Source of the DNA: Verrucomicrobiota bacterium
GTDB taxonomy: Bacteria; Verrucomicrobiota; Verrucomicrobiia; Chthoniobacterales; UBA10450
DNA: 11,145 nucleotides
NCBI GenBank assembly: GCA_003219225.1
Contig: QHPZ01000169.1
Span: forward strand, 1-11,145
Direction of reading: 5' to 3'
Positions 1 to 7,314 of the stretch are shown piece by piece. Position numbers and translations under genes: made by a program. How positions within the stretch are numbered: position 1 is the stretch's first letter; each line of letters begins with the position of its first letter. The notes below the pieces were generated by a model. It ran no database searches. It saw only the letters and a program-made list of their open reading frames with translations, and was not told where the DNA came from.

Positions 1-850
1 AAATGATGTTGCCGAGCAAAAGAACAATGAGCAGATGCGACCAATACTGCGCACCTTGCGGCAACAGCGGCACGGCGAGGCGCAGCAATCCATAAAGCCC
101 GAACTTCTTGAGCACGCCCGCATGCAACATCGCTGCCGGTGCGGGCGCGGAGGCATACGCTTCCGGAGCCCAACTGTGGAACGGAAAAAGCGAGATGAGA
201 ATTCCGAAACCGATGAGCAACAAAATGTAAATCTGCCGCTGCGCCGCGGGCGCGATCTGCCCGGCGAGCGCGGCAGTCTGCAAATTGCGAATGTCGAAGC
301 TGCGCGATTCGACCGGAACGCTCTGGTAAAGCAGGATCAATCCGAGCAGCAAAATGAAACTCCCGAGCGCGAGATAAATCGTGATTTTCCACGCAGCCGC
401 GGCGCGATTGCCGCTTCCCCAGATGCCGATCAACAAAAACGTCGGGATCAGCGCCAGCTCGTGAAAGGCGTAGAAGAAAAACAGGTCGATCGATGCGAAC
501 GCGCCGATTGCGCCGCCGGAAATGAAAAGGAGACACGCGTAGAACGCATTCTCGTACTTGTCGATCTTGCCGCTGAACCAGACCGCCGCCACCGTGACCA
601 GCGCGGCGAGCAAGATCATCATCAGACTCAAACCATCGAGACCGACGGCGAATTTCAGTCCCCACTCCGGCGAGATTGTGACGGAGACGACGTGTTGGAA
701 ACCGTGTGCCGTCGCATCGAACAACGCGAAGGCGAGCAGCGTCACGGCCAGTGTAAAAATTGATGCCGCCAGGGCCGTTTTGCGCGCGGGCGCGCCGGCC
801 AAGATCGCAACCGCGGCAGTTAACGGAACGAATATGATCAGCAGGAGCAT
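1..850 (-). CDS. nuoM: NADH-quinone oxidoreductase subunit M (NuoM), 3' end cut by window edge
   Basis: Antiporter-like, proton-pumping subunit of the complex I membrane arm. The minus-strand frame is open from an ATG at 848-850 to the left edge, about 283 codons of a protein usually near 500, so the C-terminal half is missing. My translation starts MLLLIIFVPLTAAVAILAG, a first membrane helix. It contains FFFYAFHELALIPTFLLIG, where the Glu matches the conserved charged residue of transmembrane segment 5 in this family. It also has FPFHSWAPEAYASAPAP followed by HAGVLKKFGLYG, matching the conserved HSW..(D/E)A....P and AGVLLK(M/F)G.YG segments with the pumping Lys. The ATG overlaps the nuoL stop (ATGA), which suggests translational coupling. 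No Shine-Dalgarno sequence is obvious. The family call is safe because NuoM directly follows NuoL; NuoN or MrpD alone would not fit this position as well. Confidence 0.95.
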   Translation of the reverse strand, partial: MLLLIIFVPLTAAVAILAGAPARKTALAASIFTLAVTLLAFALFDATAHGFQHVVSVTISPEWGLKFAVGLDGLSLMMILLAALVTVAAVWFSGKIDKYENAFYACLLFISGGAIGAFASIDLFFFYAFHELALIPTFLLIGIWGSGNRAAAAWKITIYLALGSFILLLGLILLYQSVPVESRSFDIRNLQTAALAGQIAPAAQRQIYILLLIGFGILISLFPFHSWAPEAYASAPAPAAMLHAGVLKKFGLYGLLRLAVPLLPQGAQYWSHLLIVLLLGNII

Positions 851-2676
851 CAGCGGAACACAGCGAAATAGATTAGGGCCACGATCCCCAACCCAAAGAG
901 AAAGGCGTAAGCCTGCAGGTTCCCAACTTGAATCAGCCGGAGCAGCGCCCCAAAACTCCACGTGCCGGTGCCGGCCCCGCGCACTGCTCCCGCATCAATG
1001 AGGCCGCGATCGATAAACGCAGACACGCGCGCGAGCATTTCCTGGGTTGAGCTGATCAACCACTGATAAAAATCGTCGATGTAAAGACGGCGGCGCAAAA
1101 CATCGATATCGAACCGTTCAGTGGCGCGATTTTTGTAGACGGCAATCGCCAGTCCAGCACCCAAAAGCAGCGCGAGAATTGCCAGCGCGGGCACCACCGA
1201 GAAAATTGCCGTTTCCTCGGGCAGAACAACGAAATGGCGGCTGGACCCGGCAAATCCGCCGAGGAGCGCGAAGATTGCGAGCACAAGCAACGGGACGATC
1301 ATGACGAGCGGCGATTCTTTGCCGAGGCGCGCGACGTCGCTGCGCGGTTTTCCAAAAAACGCGATCACGAGCAAGCGCGTGCTGTAGAATGCGGTCAGAA
1401 AAGCGGTGCCGAGCGCGAAAACAAAGATCGGCATGTTGCGCTCATAGGCGAGCGCCAGGATCGCGTCCTTGCTGAAAAACCCGCTAAACGGCGGCGCGCC
1501 CATTAGCGCAAGCGCGCCGACCAAGAACGTCACAAAGGTAATCCGGAGATTGCGGCGCAGGCCGCCCATTTTCCAGATGTCCTGTTCATGATGCAGCGCG
1601 ACGATGACCGAACCGGCGGCGAGGAAGAGGAGGGCTTTGAAAAACGCATGCGTGAACAGATGAAAGATCGCCGCGTTGTTCGAGGTGAGGCCGACCGCCA
1701 TCACCATGTAGCCGAGTTGAGAAAGCGTCGAGTAAGCGAGGATGCGTTTAATGTCGTTTTGCTGGGTCGCGATCAACGCGCCGAGCAGCGCCGTGATCGT
1801 GCCAATCCAGGCGATCACCAGAAGCGCGGTCGGCGAGGCTTGAATGATGAACCCGACGCGGACGAGCATGTAAACGCCGGCGGCCACCATTGTGGCGGCG
1901 TGAATGAGCGCCGAGATCGGCGTCGGCCCTTCCATCGCGTCCGGCAGCCACACGTGAAGCGGAAACTGCGCGGATTTGCCGGCTGCGCCGCAGAAAATCA
2001 AAAGCGCAGCGACCGTGAGAAATGCCGGATGCGCCGATAAGATCGATCCGCCATCGGACGGATTCGCTGCGGCGAACAATCGCGGCGCGATCTCGGTGAA
2101 AACAATCGACCCCGTCGCCATCCAAATCGTGAGAATGCCGAGCATGAACCCAAAATCGCCGATCCGCGTGGTGATGAACGCCTTGTTTGCCGCGTCAGCC
2201 GCGCTGTCGCGTTCGAACCAGTGACCGATGAGCACGTAGGAGGTGAAACCGACCAGCTCCCAAAACACGAACAGCATCACGAAATTGTTCGCCAGCACGA
2301 TGCCGAGCATCGCGAACATGAAGAGCGACAGGGCAGCGAAATAGCGCGACTTGCCCGGATCGTCGCGCATGTAGCCGAGCGAATAGACGTGGATCGCCGC
2401 GCCCACGCCGGAGACCAGGACGAGCATCATTCGGCTCAGCCAATCGAGAACAAACCCGAACGGCACGCTGAACACGCCCGCGAAACTGAGCCAGGTGAAG
2501 CTGGCCGCCGACGTGTCGCCGCGCGCAAAAATCACGCAGGCGCCGAGGAAGCTCACGAGCACCGCTGCCACCGAAATCGACGCGCTCAGCGTACGTGAGC
2601 GCTGCGTGAATAGGGTGATCACGCCCGCGCTAAGCAGCGGGCTGAGCAGCACGATCCAAGGCAACGTTGAGTTCAC
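850..2676 (-). CDS. nuoL: NADH-quinone oxidoreductase subunit L (NuoL)
   Basis: Distal antiporter-like subunit of the complex I membrane arm, proposed to pump a proton with each NADH oxidised. It is 608 residues, a normal length, with many hydrophobic helices. Key residues are in place: Glu140 in FVFWELVGFTSYVLIG, Lys234 in GKSAQFPLHVWLPDAMEG, His259 in ISALIHAATMVAAG, His339/His343/Lys347 in the next amphipathic segment, and Lys403 in PPFSGFFSKDAIL. The C-terminal part (about 530-608) has the polar stretch and last membrane helix expected of the long lateral helix that clamps the arm. The start is GTG at 2674-2676; it places the first membrane helix (WIVLLSPLLSAGVI) directly at the N-terminus, as in relatives. 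The 225-bp gap to nuoK upstream is filled by a heptad repeat array. Downstream it overlaps nuoM by 3 bp. Confidence 0.97.
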   Translation of the reverse strand: MNSTLPWIVLLSPLLSAGVITLFTQRSRTLSASISVAAVLVSFLGACVIFARGDTSAASFTWLSFAGVFSVPFGFVLDWLSRMMLVLVSGVGAAIHVYSLGYMRDDPGKSRYFAALSLFMFAMLGIVLANNFVMLFVFWELVGFTSYVLIGHWFERDSAADAANKAFITTRIGDFGFMLGILTIWMATGSIVFTEIAPRLFAAANPSDGGSILSAHPAFLTVAALLIFCGAAGKSAQFPLHVWLPDAMEGPTPISALIHAATMVAAGVYMLVRVGFIIQASPTALLVIAWIGTITALLGALIATQQNDIKRILAYSTLSQLGYMVMAVGLTSNNAAIFHLFTHAFFKALLFLAAGSVIVALHHEQDIWKMGGLRRNLRITFVTFLVGALALMGAPPFSGFFSKDAILALAYERNMPIFVFALGTAFLTAFYSTRLLVIAFFGKPRSDVARLGKESPLVMIVPLLVLAIFALLGGFAGSSRHFVVLPEETAIFSVVPALAILALLLGAGLAIAVYKNRATERFDIDVLRRRLYIDDFYQWLISSTQEMLARVSAFIDRGLIDAGAVRGAGTGTWSFGALLRLIQVGNLQAYAFLFGLGIVALIYFAVFR

Positions 2677-2901
2677 TGGGAGCGCTGAGAATGACGAAGC
2701 ACGAATGTCGAATGACGAAGGAATGACGAAGCCGCGTAAAGAGGATGCTTTCGCGCATATTGGAGTGGCTTTATACGCGGCGAAGCACGAATGACGAATT
2801 GTGGCTGCAGCACTGCCAGTTCTTCTTTGTCATTCGTCATTGGGATTTCCTTCGTCCTTCGTCATTTGTCATTCGTCATTGTTCAGCGCGTTGGCCGATC
2901 A
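2677..2901. repeat. Convergent heptad repeat array (GACGAAT family) between nuoK and nuoL
   Basis: This 225-bp spacer holds no gene. On the plus strand its left arm has the decamer AATGACGAAG at 2690-2699, 2711-2720 and 2722-2731. The right arm (about 2828-2880) carries the inverse, such as CTTCGTCATT at 2857-2866 and ATTCGTCATT ending at 2880. The arms are complementary, so the transcript could fold into a long imperfect hairpin. About 100 bp of unrelated sequence lies between them, including another ACGAATGACGAATT near 2789. The right arm is near-identical to that of the nuoH-nuoI spacer (shared phrase with TTTCCTTCGTC), which points to one dispersed repeat family. Confidence 0.85.
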
Positions 2902-3222
2902 TCAGAATTTCAGACTCGTGATATCTTCAACGTGCGTTGTTTGCCGGATCCGAAACAGCGCGACAATGATCGCGAGACCGACGGCCACCTCGGCGGCGGC
3001 AACGGTAATAATAAAAAAGACGAAGACCTGCGCGTTATAGCTGGGCAGGCCGTTCGGCTGAAGGTGGAAACGCGAGAAGGCGACGAGCGAAAGGTTGGCG
3101 GCGTTGAGCATCAGCTCGAGCGACATCAAAATGATGATGAGGTTGCGGCGCAACATTACGCCGGCAAAACCGATCGTGAACAACATGCCGCTGACGATCA
3201 GGTAGTGGCCGAGCGTCACCAT
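2902..3222 (-). CDS. nuoK: NADH-quinone oxidoreductase subunit K (NuoK)
   Basis: Small membrane subunit of complex I, part of the E-channel that links quinone reduction to the antiporter-like subunits. It is 106 residues with three predicted membrane helices (about 4-22, 29-48 and 65-90), matching the family size of about 100. The two essential buried glutamates are visible: Glu36 in the MSLELMLNAANL signature, and Glu78 in ITVAAAEVAVGLAI, which corresponds to Glu72 of E. coli. The LRRNLI loop before helix 2 is also typical. It begins with ATG one base after the nuoJ stop (TGACATG), so the two are very probably translationally coupled. A repeat-filled 225-bp spacer separates it from nuoL. Confidence 0.97.
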   Translation of the reverse strand: MVTLGHYLIVSGMLFTIGFAGVMLRRNLIIILMSLELMLNAANLSLVAFSRFHLQPNGLPSYNAQVFVFFIITVAAAEVAVGLAIIVALFRIRQTTHVEDITSLKF

Positions 3223-3223
3223 G

Positions 3224-3727
3224 TCAGCGCACTTCGCGTTTGCTCAGCAGGACCACGCCGACGGTGGCGACCAAAACAAGAATACCAACGATTTGAAACG
3301 GCGCGTTGTAATTGTCGAAGAGCAGCAAGCCAATATTTCGGACATCATCCGTTGTCGATCCAACCAGCGGCGGAAATTTCTCTTGAGCCGCGTGGAGATT
3401 TCCAACCACGTAAAAAATCTGCATCAGCAGCGCGAGCGCAACCAGCAGGCCGCCGGCGGACGCGAGCCAGTTGATCTTGCGCAGTTTTTCGGCGCGCAGA
3501 TCGAGCAGCATGATGATGAAAAGGAATAGCACCATGATGGCGCCGGCATAAACCAGCACTTGGATGATGCCGACGAAGTAGGCATCGAGCGACATGAACA
3601 GCGCCGCCAGCCCGAGAAATGAAACCACGAGACTGAGCGCGCTCGCGACCGGGTTGCGATTGATCACCACGGCCGCGCCAAAGACGAGCATGAGCAGTGC
3701 GAAAATCCAAAAGAGGAGGGGAGGCAT
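3224..3727 (-). CDS. nuoJ: NADH-quinone oxidoreductase subunit J (NuoJ)
   Basis: Membrane subunit of complex I next to NuoK and NuoA; its third helix carries the pi-bulge thought to gate the coupling pathway. It is 167 residues (family 160-200) with five predicted membrane helices at roughly 5-22, 28-47, 53-76, 87-106 and 142-161. The conserved segment IQVLVYAGAIMVLFLFIIML, with its Tyr, Gly and Ala residues, is the family signature in helix 3. The NRNPVASALSL motif after helix 1 is also typical. The ATG at 3725-3727 is preceded by the ATTGCAG heptad array and no Shine-Dalgarno sequence is evident. The stop is one base from the nuoK start. Confidence 0.96.
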   Translation of the reverse strand: MPPLLFWIFALLMLVFGAAVVINRNPVASALSLVVSFLGLAALFMSLDAYFVGIIQVLVYAGAIMVLFLFIIMLLDLRAEKLRKINWLASAGGLLVALALLMQIFYVVGNLHAAQEKFPPLVGSTTDDVRNIGLLLFDNYNAPFQIVGILVLVATVGVVLLSKREVR

Positions 3728-3731
3728 CAGG

Positions 3732-3821
3732 AAATTGCAGATTGCAGATTGCAGATTGCAGATTTAGCAAACGCCGGAGAGCCGCAGAGAAATCTGAAAT
3801 TTGAAATCTGAAATCTGCAAT
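3732..3821. repeat. Convergent heptad repeat array (ATTGCAG family) between nuoI and nuoJ
   Basis: A second period-7 family. Four perfect tandem ATTGCAG units lie at 3734-3761. After about 28 bp of unrelated sequence comes the inverse arm at 3790-3821, built from AATCTGAAAT and AATCTGCAAT units and ending next to the nuoI stop codon. The arms are complementary and could form an RNA hairpin between the two cistrons. The build is the same as in the GACGAAT arrays, but the unit sequence is unrelated. Confidence 0.88.
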
Positions 3822-4352
3822 TCACTTTTTCTCGTTCCATTTCAGCACCACCCCGTGCATAACGCCGCCGATCTCGAGCAGCTTGTCTTTGCGGTGCACC
3901 ATGTCTTCGCGCGTGAATCCGGTAATGGCGTAATCTTTGCGCAGAAAGATGGCTTGCTCTGGACAAACTTCTTCGCATAACCCGCAGAAAATGCAGCGCA
4001 CCATGTCGATGTCGAACTCCTCGGGAAATTTTTCGACCTTGGCGAAGCGATCCGTGCGTGGCAGTTCGCCGGGCACCATTTTGATCGCGCGCGGCGGGCA
4101 AATGAATTCGCAGAGTTGACACGCGACGCAGCGCACCCGGCCATCGGCATCGCGCACCAGCGCGGGCGCGCCGCGATAATGCTCCGGCAAATTCGCGTCC
4201 CATTTCTGTTCCGGATATTCCATCGTCACCTTGGTGCGCCCGAAGATCATGTTCTTAAAATGCTTAAACGTGATCGCGAGCCCGGCGACGATCGCCGGCA
4301 AATAGAGTCGCTCGCGCCAGTTGAGATTTGGGCGTGGGACAGTGATGGCCAT
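3822..4352 (-). CDS. nuoI: NADH-quinone oxidoreductase subunit I (NuoI), 2x[4Fe-4S] ferredoxin-type
   Basis: Peripheral-arm subunit carrying clusters N6a and N6b, which pass electrons from NuoG towards N2 in NuoB. It is 176 residues. Two classical 4Fe-4S motifs are present: CVACQLCEFICPP (Cys75, 78, 81, 85) and CIFCGLCEEVCPEQAI (Cys120, 123, 126, 130). The N-terminal amphipathic stretch (LPAIVAGLAITFKHF, about 18-32) fits the helix that anchors NuoI on the membrane arm. YPEQKWDANLPEHYRG and LPRTDRFAKVEKFPEEFDID are typical family segments. The C-terminal tail after residue 140 is slightly long. The start ATG at 4350-4352 is preceded by a heptad array without a recognisable ribosome-binding site. 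Confidence 0.97.
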   Translation of the reverse strand: MAITVPRPNLNWRERLYLPAIVAGLAITFKHFKNMIFGRTKVTMEYPEQKWDANLPEHYRGAPALVRDADGRVRCVACQLCEFICPPRAIKMVPGELPRTDRFAKVEKFPEEFDIDMVRCIFCGLCEEVCPEQAIFLRKDYAITGFTREDMVHRKDKLLEIGGVMHGVVLKWNEKK

Positions 4353-4358
4353 GGTCAG

Positions 4359-4513
4359 AATGACGAATGACGAATGACGAATGACGAATCAATGACGAAG
4401 CACCAATAACGAAGGATGAATGACGAACTATTCCAGCAGTCGTGTCGCGCTTTTTCGTCATTCGTCATTTGGGTTTCCTTCGTCATTCGTCCTTCGTCAT
4501 TCGGATTTCGTCA
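4359..4513. repeat. Convergent heptad repeat array (GACGAAT family) between nuoH and nuoI
   Basis: Four perfect tandem GACGAAT units at 4362-4389 are followed by AATGACGAAG at 4391-4400 and degenerate copies to about 4427. After about 28 bp the inverse arm runs from 4453 to the nuoH stop codon, with CTTCGTCATT at 4478-4487 and 4492-4501. The arms are complementary, so the intercistronic RNA could form a long hairpin. The array abuts the nuoH stop (TAA then TGACGAA on the coding strand) and ends within about 10 bases of the nuoI start. It shares sub-phrases with the arrays at 2677-2901 and 10011-10126. Confidence 0.9.
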
Positions 4514-5578
4514 TTATGTCGGGAGAAACGCCATTATCCCAGCGACCACAAAAATGTTCACCAACGCGATTTCGAAAAAGAACAGCCAGCCCAGGCGCAT
4601 GAGTTGATCGAAACGAAACCGCGGGAGGGTCCAACGAACCCACATGAAAATAAAAATGACGATCGCCACTTTCGCGAAGAAGAGGGCGATGTTGATCAGC
4701 CCGAAAACCCAACCATGCGCGCCGTCGGGAATTCCCGGAAAATGCCAGCCGCCGAAGAAGAGGGTCACCACCAGAGCCGAGCCGGAAATCATCGCGGCGT
4801 ATTCGCCGAGGAAAAAGAGCGCGAACTTCATCCCGGCGTATTCGGTGTGATAACCGCCGGCCAGTTCCTGTTCGGCCTCGGGCAAATCGAACGGCAGCCG
4901 GTTGGTCTCGGCGAACACCGCGATCATGAACACGACGAACGAGATGAACATTGGAATCGTGAGCAGCCATTTGCCAATGTTTGTCCAGTCGCCGATGAAC
5001 GGCGCGATGAACCAGCCATGCTCGATCTGATAACGCACGACACTCGTGAGGCGGAGGTTTCCGACCACGAGGAAAACGGGAATGACCGCGAGCCCAAGCG
5101 AGAGCTCGTAAGAAATCATCTGCGAACTGGAACGCACGCCGCCAAGAAATGGATATTTGGAATTCGACGCCCATCCCGCGAGCACAATCCCGTAGACGCC
5201 TAACGAGGCGACGGCGAACACATAGAGAATTCCCACGTTCACATCCGCGATCACCATCGGGACTCCAAACAGTGTGCTGCCGAACGGCACCACTGCGATC
5301 GTGATCAGCGCCGGGATCAGCGCCAGACAGGGCGCGAGCCAATAGTAGAATGTGTTTACGTTCGCCGGGCTGAAACTTTCCTTCAGCAGCAGCTTTGCTA
5401 CATCGGCGACGGGCTGGAAGAGCCCGGCCGGCCCAACCCGGTTCGGCCCGAGCCGGTCCTGCATGAACGCGCTCACCCGTCGTTCCGCATACACTGCGTA
5501 CGAAACCATCGGCAGGATCACAAGGAAGAGGATTCCGAGGATCTTGAGGAGTGACGTGGTGACGAAGAAAGTGTCCAT
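4514..5578 (-). CDS. nuoH: NADH-quinone oxidoreductase subunit H (NuoH)
   Basis: Membrane subunit of complex I that forms the quinone-chamber entrance and the first coupling segment next to NuoB and NuoD. It is 354 residues with about eight membrane helices. Two family signatures are intact: AERRVSAFMQDRLGPNRVGP (residues 31-50), and AETNRLPFDLPEAEQELAGG (223-242) followed by YHTEYAGMKFALFFLGEY. The latter is the acidic, arginine-containing loop that lines the quinone cavity. SSSQMISYELSLGL (about 150-163) carries a conserved Glu of the E-channel. The ATG at 5576-5578 lies 9 bp after the nuoG stop. The stop codon directly touches the heptad array. I see no sign of truncation. Confidence 0.97.
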   Translation of the reverse strand: MDTFFVTTSLLKILGILFLVILPMVSYAVYAERRVSAFMQDRLGPNRVGPAGLFQPVADVAKLLLKESFSPANVNTFYYWLAPCLALIPALITIAVVPFGSTLFGVPMVIADVNVGILYVFAVASLGVYGIVLAGWASNSKYPFLGGVRSSSQMISYELSLGLAVIPVFLVVGNLRLTSVVRYQIEHGWFIAPFIGDWTNIGKWLLTIPMFISFVVFMIAVFAETNRLPFDLPEAEQELAGGYHTEYAGMKFALFFLGEYAAMISGSALVVTLFFGGWHFPGIPDGAHGWVFGLINIALFFAKVAIVIFIFMWVRWTLPRFRFDQLMRLGWLFFFEIALVNIFVVAGIMAFLPT

Positions 5579-5587
5579 GTCGATCTT

Positions 5588-7282
5588 TCAGGACGGCGGC
5601 ACTGCTGTCTCCTTCGCCTCAGCCAGTGGCGAGAGCGCGCCGCGCGCGCGCAACACCTGCACGCCGAGATCGCCGATTTTGCTCAGCGTGAGTCCGGAGA
5701 ATTCCGGAACGGCGTCGCTCATCTGGCGGAAAACATCGTCAATCGAGTAAAGGCCGTTGCTGCCGCCGAGCGCTTGCAGCAGATCGCGCAAAATTTCCCA
5801 ATCGTCGCGTGCGTTTCCCGGTCCGCGGATGGCGCGGTTGAGCCGCTGGAGCCGGCCTTTGCCGTTGATCATCGAGCCGCGTTTCTCGACAAAAGCGAAC
5901 CCCGGCAGCACGGCCGTTGCTTTTTCGGTGACGGCGTTCTCCAGGATATCAATGACGATGAAGGCTGGTAGATTACTCAGCTCTTCGGCCGTAATTCCGG
6001 TCTCGATCGGATTTTCGTGGAGCGCGAGGAGCGCTTTCACACGACCGGATTTCACCGCCTGCGCAATTTCGCCCAATCTCGCGCCTGGCTCGGAAGTGAT
6101 CCCGAGCAGGCGCGCGCCGTTCGTGTTCGGGTTGCGGTCTTCGCTCAGCAGAATGTCGTCACCCGGTCCGGAGCGCGGCACGATGTCGATCAAATCAACG
6201 CCGAGCGCTCGGGCGAGCTGCGCGGTGAGCCAGAGCTCCTCGTTTGTCAGTCGCGCCGAAGCGATCATGGCCGTTTCCCAGCCGGGAAAGTGTCGCAACT
6301 GCAGCGCGGCGCGCTCGATCGCTGCGTTCCAGTCGGATGAATCGAGCTTGTCGCCGAGCAAAACACGCGGCTCGAGCAAACGTCTTTCCGAAGTGATGTA
6401 ATCCAAATTGAGCCGGCCGTGATCGCACATCCAGCAGGAGTTCACGTGATCGTTCTCGCGCGGCGTTTGCCGGTAAACGACGTCTTCGCGCGTGCCGATG
6501 ATCGTGTTGCAACCGGTCGCGCAACTGGTGCAGATGCTTTTTGTTTCCTTCAAAAACCAGACGCGCATCTTGAACCGGAAATCGGTCGAGGTAAGCGCGC
6601 CGACCGGGCAAATATCGACCGTGTTCAATGAGTAATTGTTTTCCAGGCGCTTGCCGGGATGCGCCGTGAGGACGGTGTGACTGCCGCGATCAACAAAGCC
6701 AAGCACGTCATCGTGCACAATTTCTTGGCAGAATCGGATACAGCGGGAGCAAAGAATGCAACGCTCGTCATCGAGGGTGACGCGCGGTCCCAGCTGCACC
6801 GCCTTCGGCTTTTTGACCTTATTTTCGAGGAATCGCGAATCGGCCGCGCCATACTCGACGCTGAACTCCTGCAGCTCGCATTCCCCGGCCTGATCGCAAA
6901 TCGGGCAATCGAGCGGATGATTGATGAGCAAAAACTCCATCACTCCGCGCTGGCATTCCTTCACCAGTGGCGAATTCGTGCGCACGCCCATCCCTTCGCT
7001 CACTTCCTGCGCGCACGAGATCTGCGGACGCGGCATCCAGTTGATCATTGGTTTGCCGTCCGCGCCGAGCTCTGGTTTGCGGTCGGGCCCGAGTCGCGGC
7101 ATGCCCATCTCGACCAGACACATCCGGCAATTGCCCGGCGAGCTGAGCTTCTTGTGATAACAATAGCGCGGCACAAAAATTCCCGCTTGCGCGCACGCCT
7201 CGATCACGCGCGTGCCCTTCGGAAACTGATGCCACACGCCGTCGATCTGGACGGTGAACAGGGGAACGGGTTCGTCAGGCAT
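5588..7282 (-). CDS. nuoG: NADH-quinone oxidoreductase subunit G (NuoG), iron-sulfur subunit
   Basis: Electron-wiring subunit of the NADH module. At 564 residues it is shorter than most NuoG proteins (about 680-900); the C-terminal molybdopterin-oxidoreductase-like domain is reduced. All expected cluster ligands are visible. The 2Fe-2S N1b site uses Cys41, Cys52, Cys55 and Cys90. N5 uses His122, Cys126, Cys129 and Cys135 (HPLDCPICDQAGEC). N4 uses Cys175, Cys178 and Cys181 (CILCSRC) with Cys225 (DICPVGAL). The optional off-pathway N7 site, known from E. coli and Thermus, is also present as Cys251, Cys254, Cys258 and Cys286. The remainder (about 300-564) resembles a degenerate molybdopterin-binding fold with no visible cofactor residues. 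The ATG at 7280-7282 has no clear Shine-Dalgarno; the 32 bp before it are mostly the left arm of the GxxExxY cassette. Confidence 0.95.
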   Translation of the reverse strand: MPDEPVPLFTVQIDGVWHQFPKGTRVIEACAQAGIFVPRYCYHKKLSSPGNCRMCLVEMGMPRLGPDRKPELGADGKPMINWMPRPQISCAQEVSEGMGVRTNSPLVKECQRGVMEFLLINHPLDCPICDQAGECELQEFSVEYGAADSRFLENKVKKPKAVQLGPRVTLDDERCILCSRCIRFCQEIVHDDVLGFVDRGSHTVLTAHPGKRLENNYSLNTVDICPVGALTSTDFRFKMRVWFLKETKSICTSCATGCNTIIGTREDVVYRQTPRENDHVNSCWMCDHGRLNLDYITSERRLLEPRVLLGDKLDSSDWNAAIERAALQLRHFPGWETAMIASARLTNEELWLTAQLARALGVDLIDIVPRSGPGDDILLSEDRNPNTNGARLLGITSEPGARLGEIAQAVKSGRVKALLALHENPIETGITAEELSNLPAFIVIDILENAVTEKATAVLPGFAFVEKRGSMINGKGRLQRLNRAIRGPGNARDDWEILRDLLQALGGSNGLYSIDDVFRQMSDAVPEFSGLTLSKIGDLGVQVLRARGALSPLAEAKETAVPPS

Positions 7283-7284
7283 TT

Positions 7285-7314
7285 ATGAATCAGGAAAGCA
7301 GGAAAACAGGAAAG
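7285..7314 (+). repeat. Left 30-bp inverted arm of the GxxExxY cassette
   Basis: Begins ATGAATCAGGAAAGCAGG and continues with two more CAGGAAA-type octads. It is the imperfect inverse of 7717-7746 (27/30). It occupies nearly the whole spacer between the GxxExxY stop codon (7315-7317) and the nuoG start (7282), so nuoG is translated from just behind it. Confidence 0.8.

Noticed and set aside
35..763. Long open frame on the plus strand (242 codons), with similar ones at 1588-2040, 4442-5203, 5757-6401, 6659-7288 and 7922-8746
   Set aside because: Each lies antisense to a clearly conserved nuo gene. Their translations are low-complexity, rich in Arg/Glu or Ser/Pro, as expected for antisense frames in GC-rich DNA.
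2690..2880. Inverted arms considered as a rho-independent terminator
   Set aside because: The arms are long and AT/GC mixed, with no stem followed by a T-run on the coding strand. They lie inside an operon whose downstream genes must be transcribed.
4362..4389. Tandem repeats considered as a CRISPR array
   Set aside because: Units are 7 bp and directly adjacent with no spacers of constant length; no cas genes.
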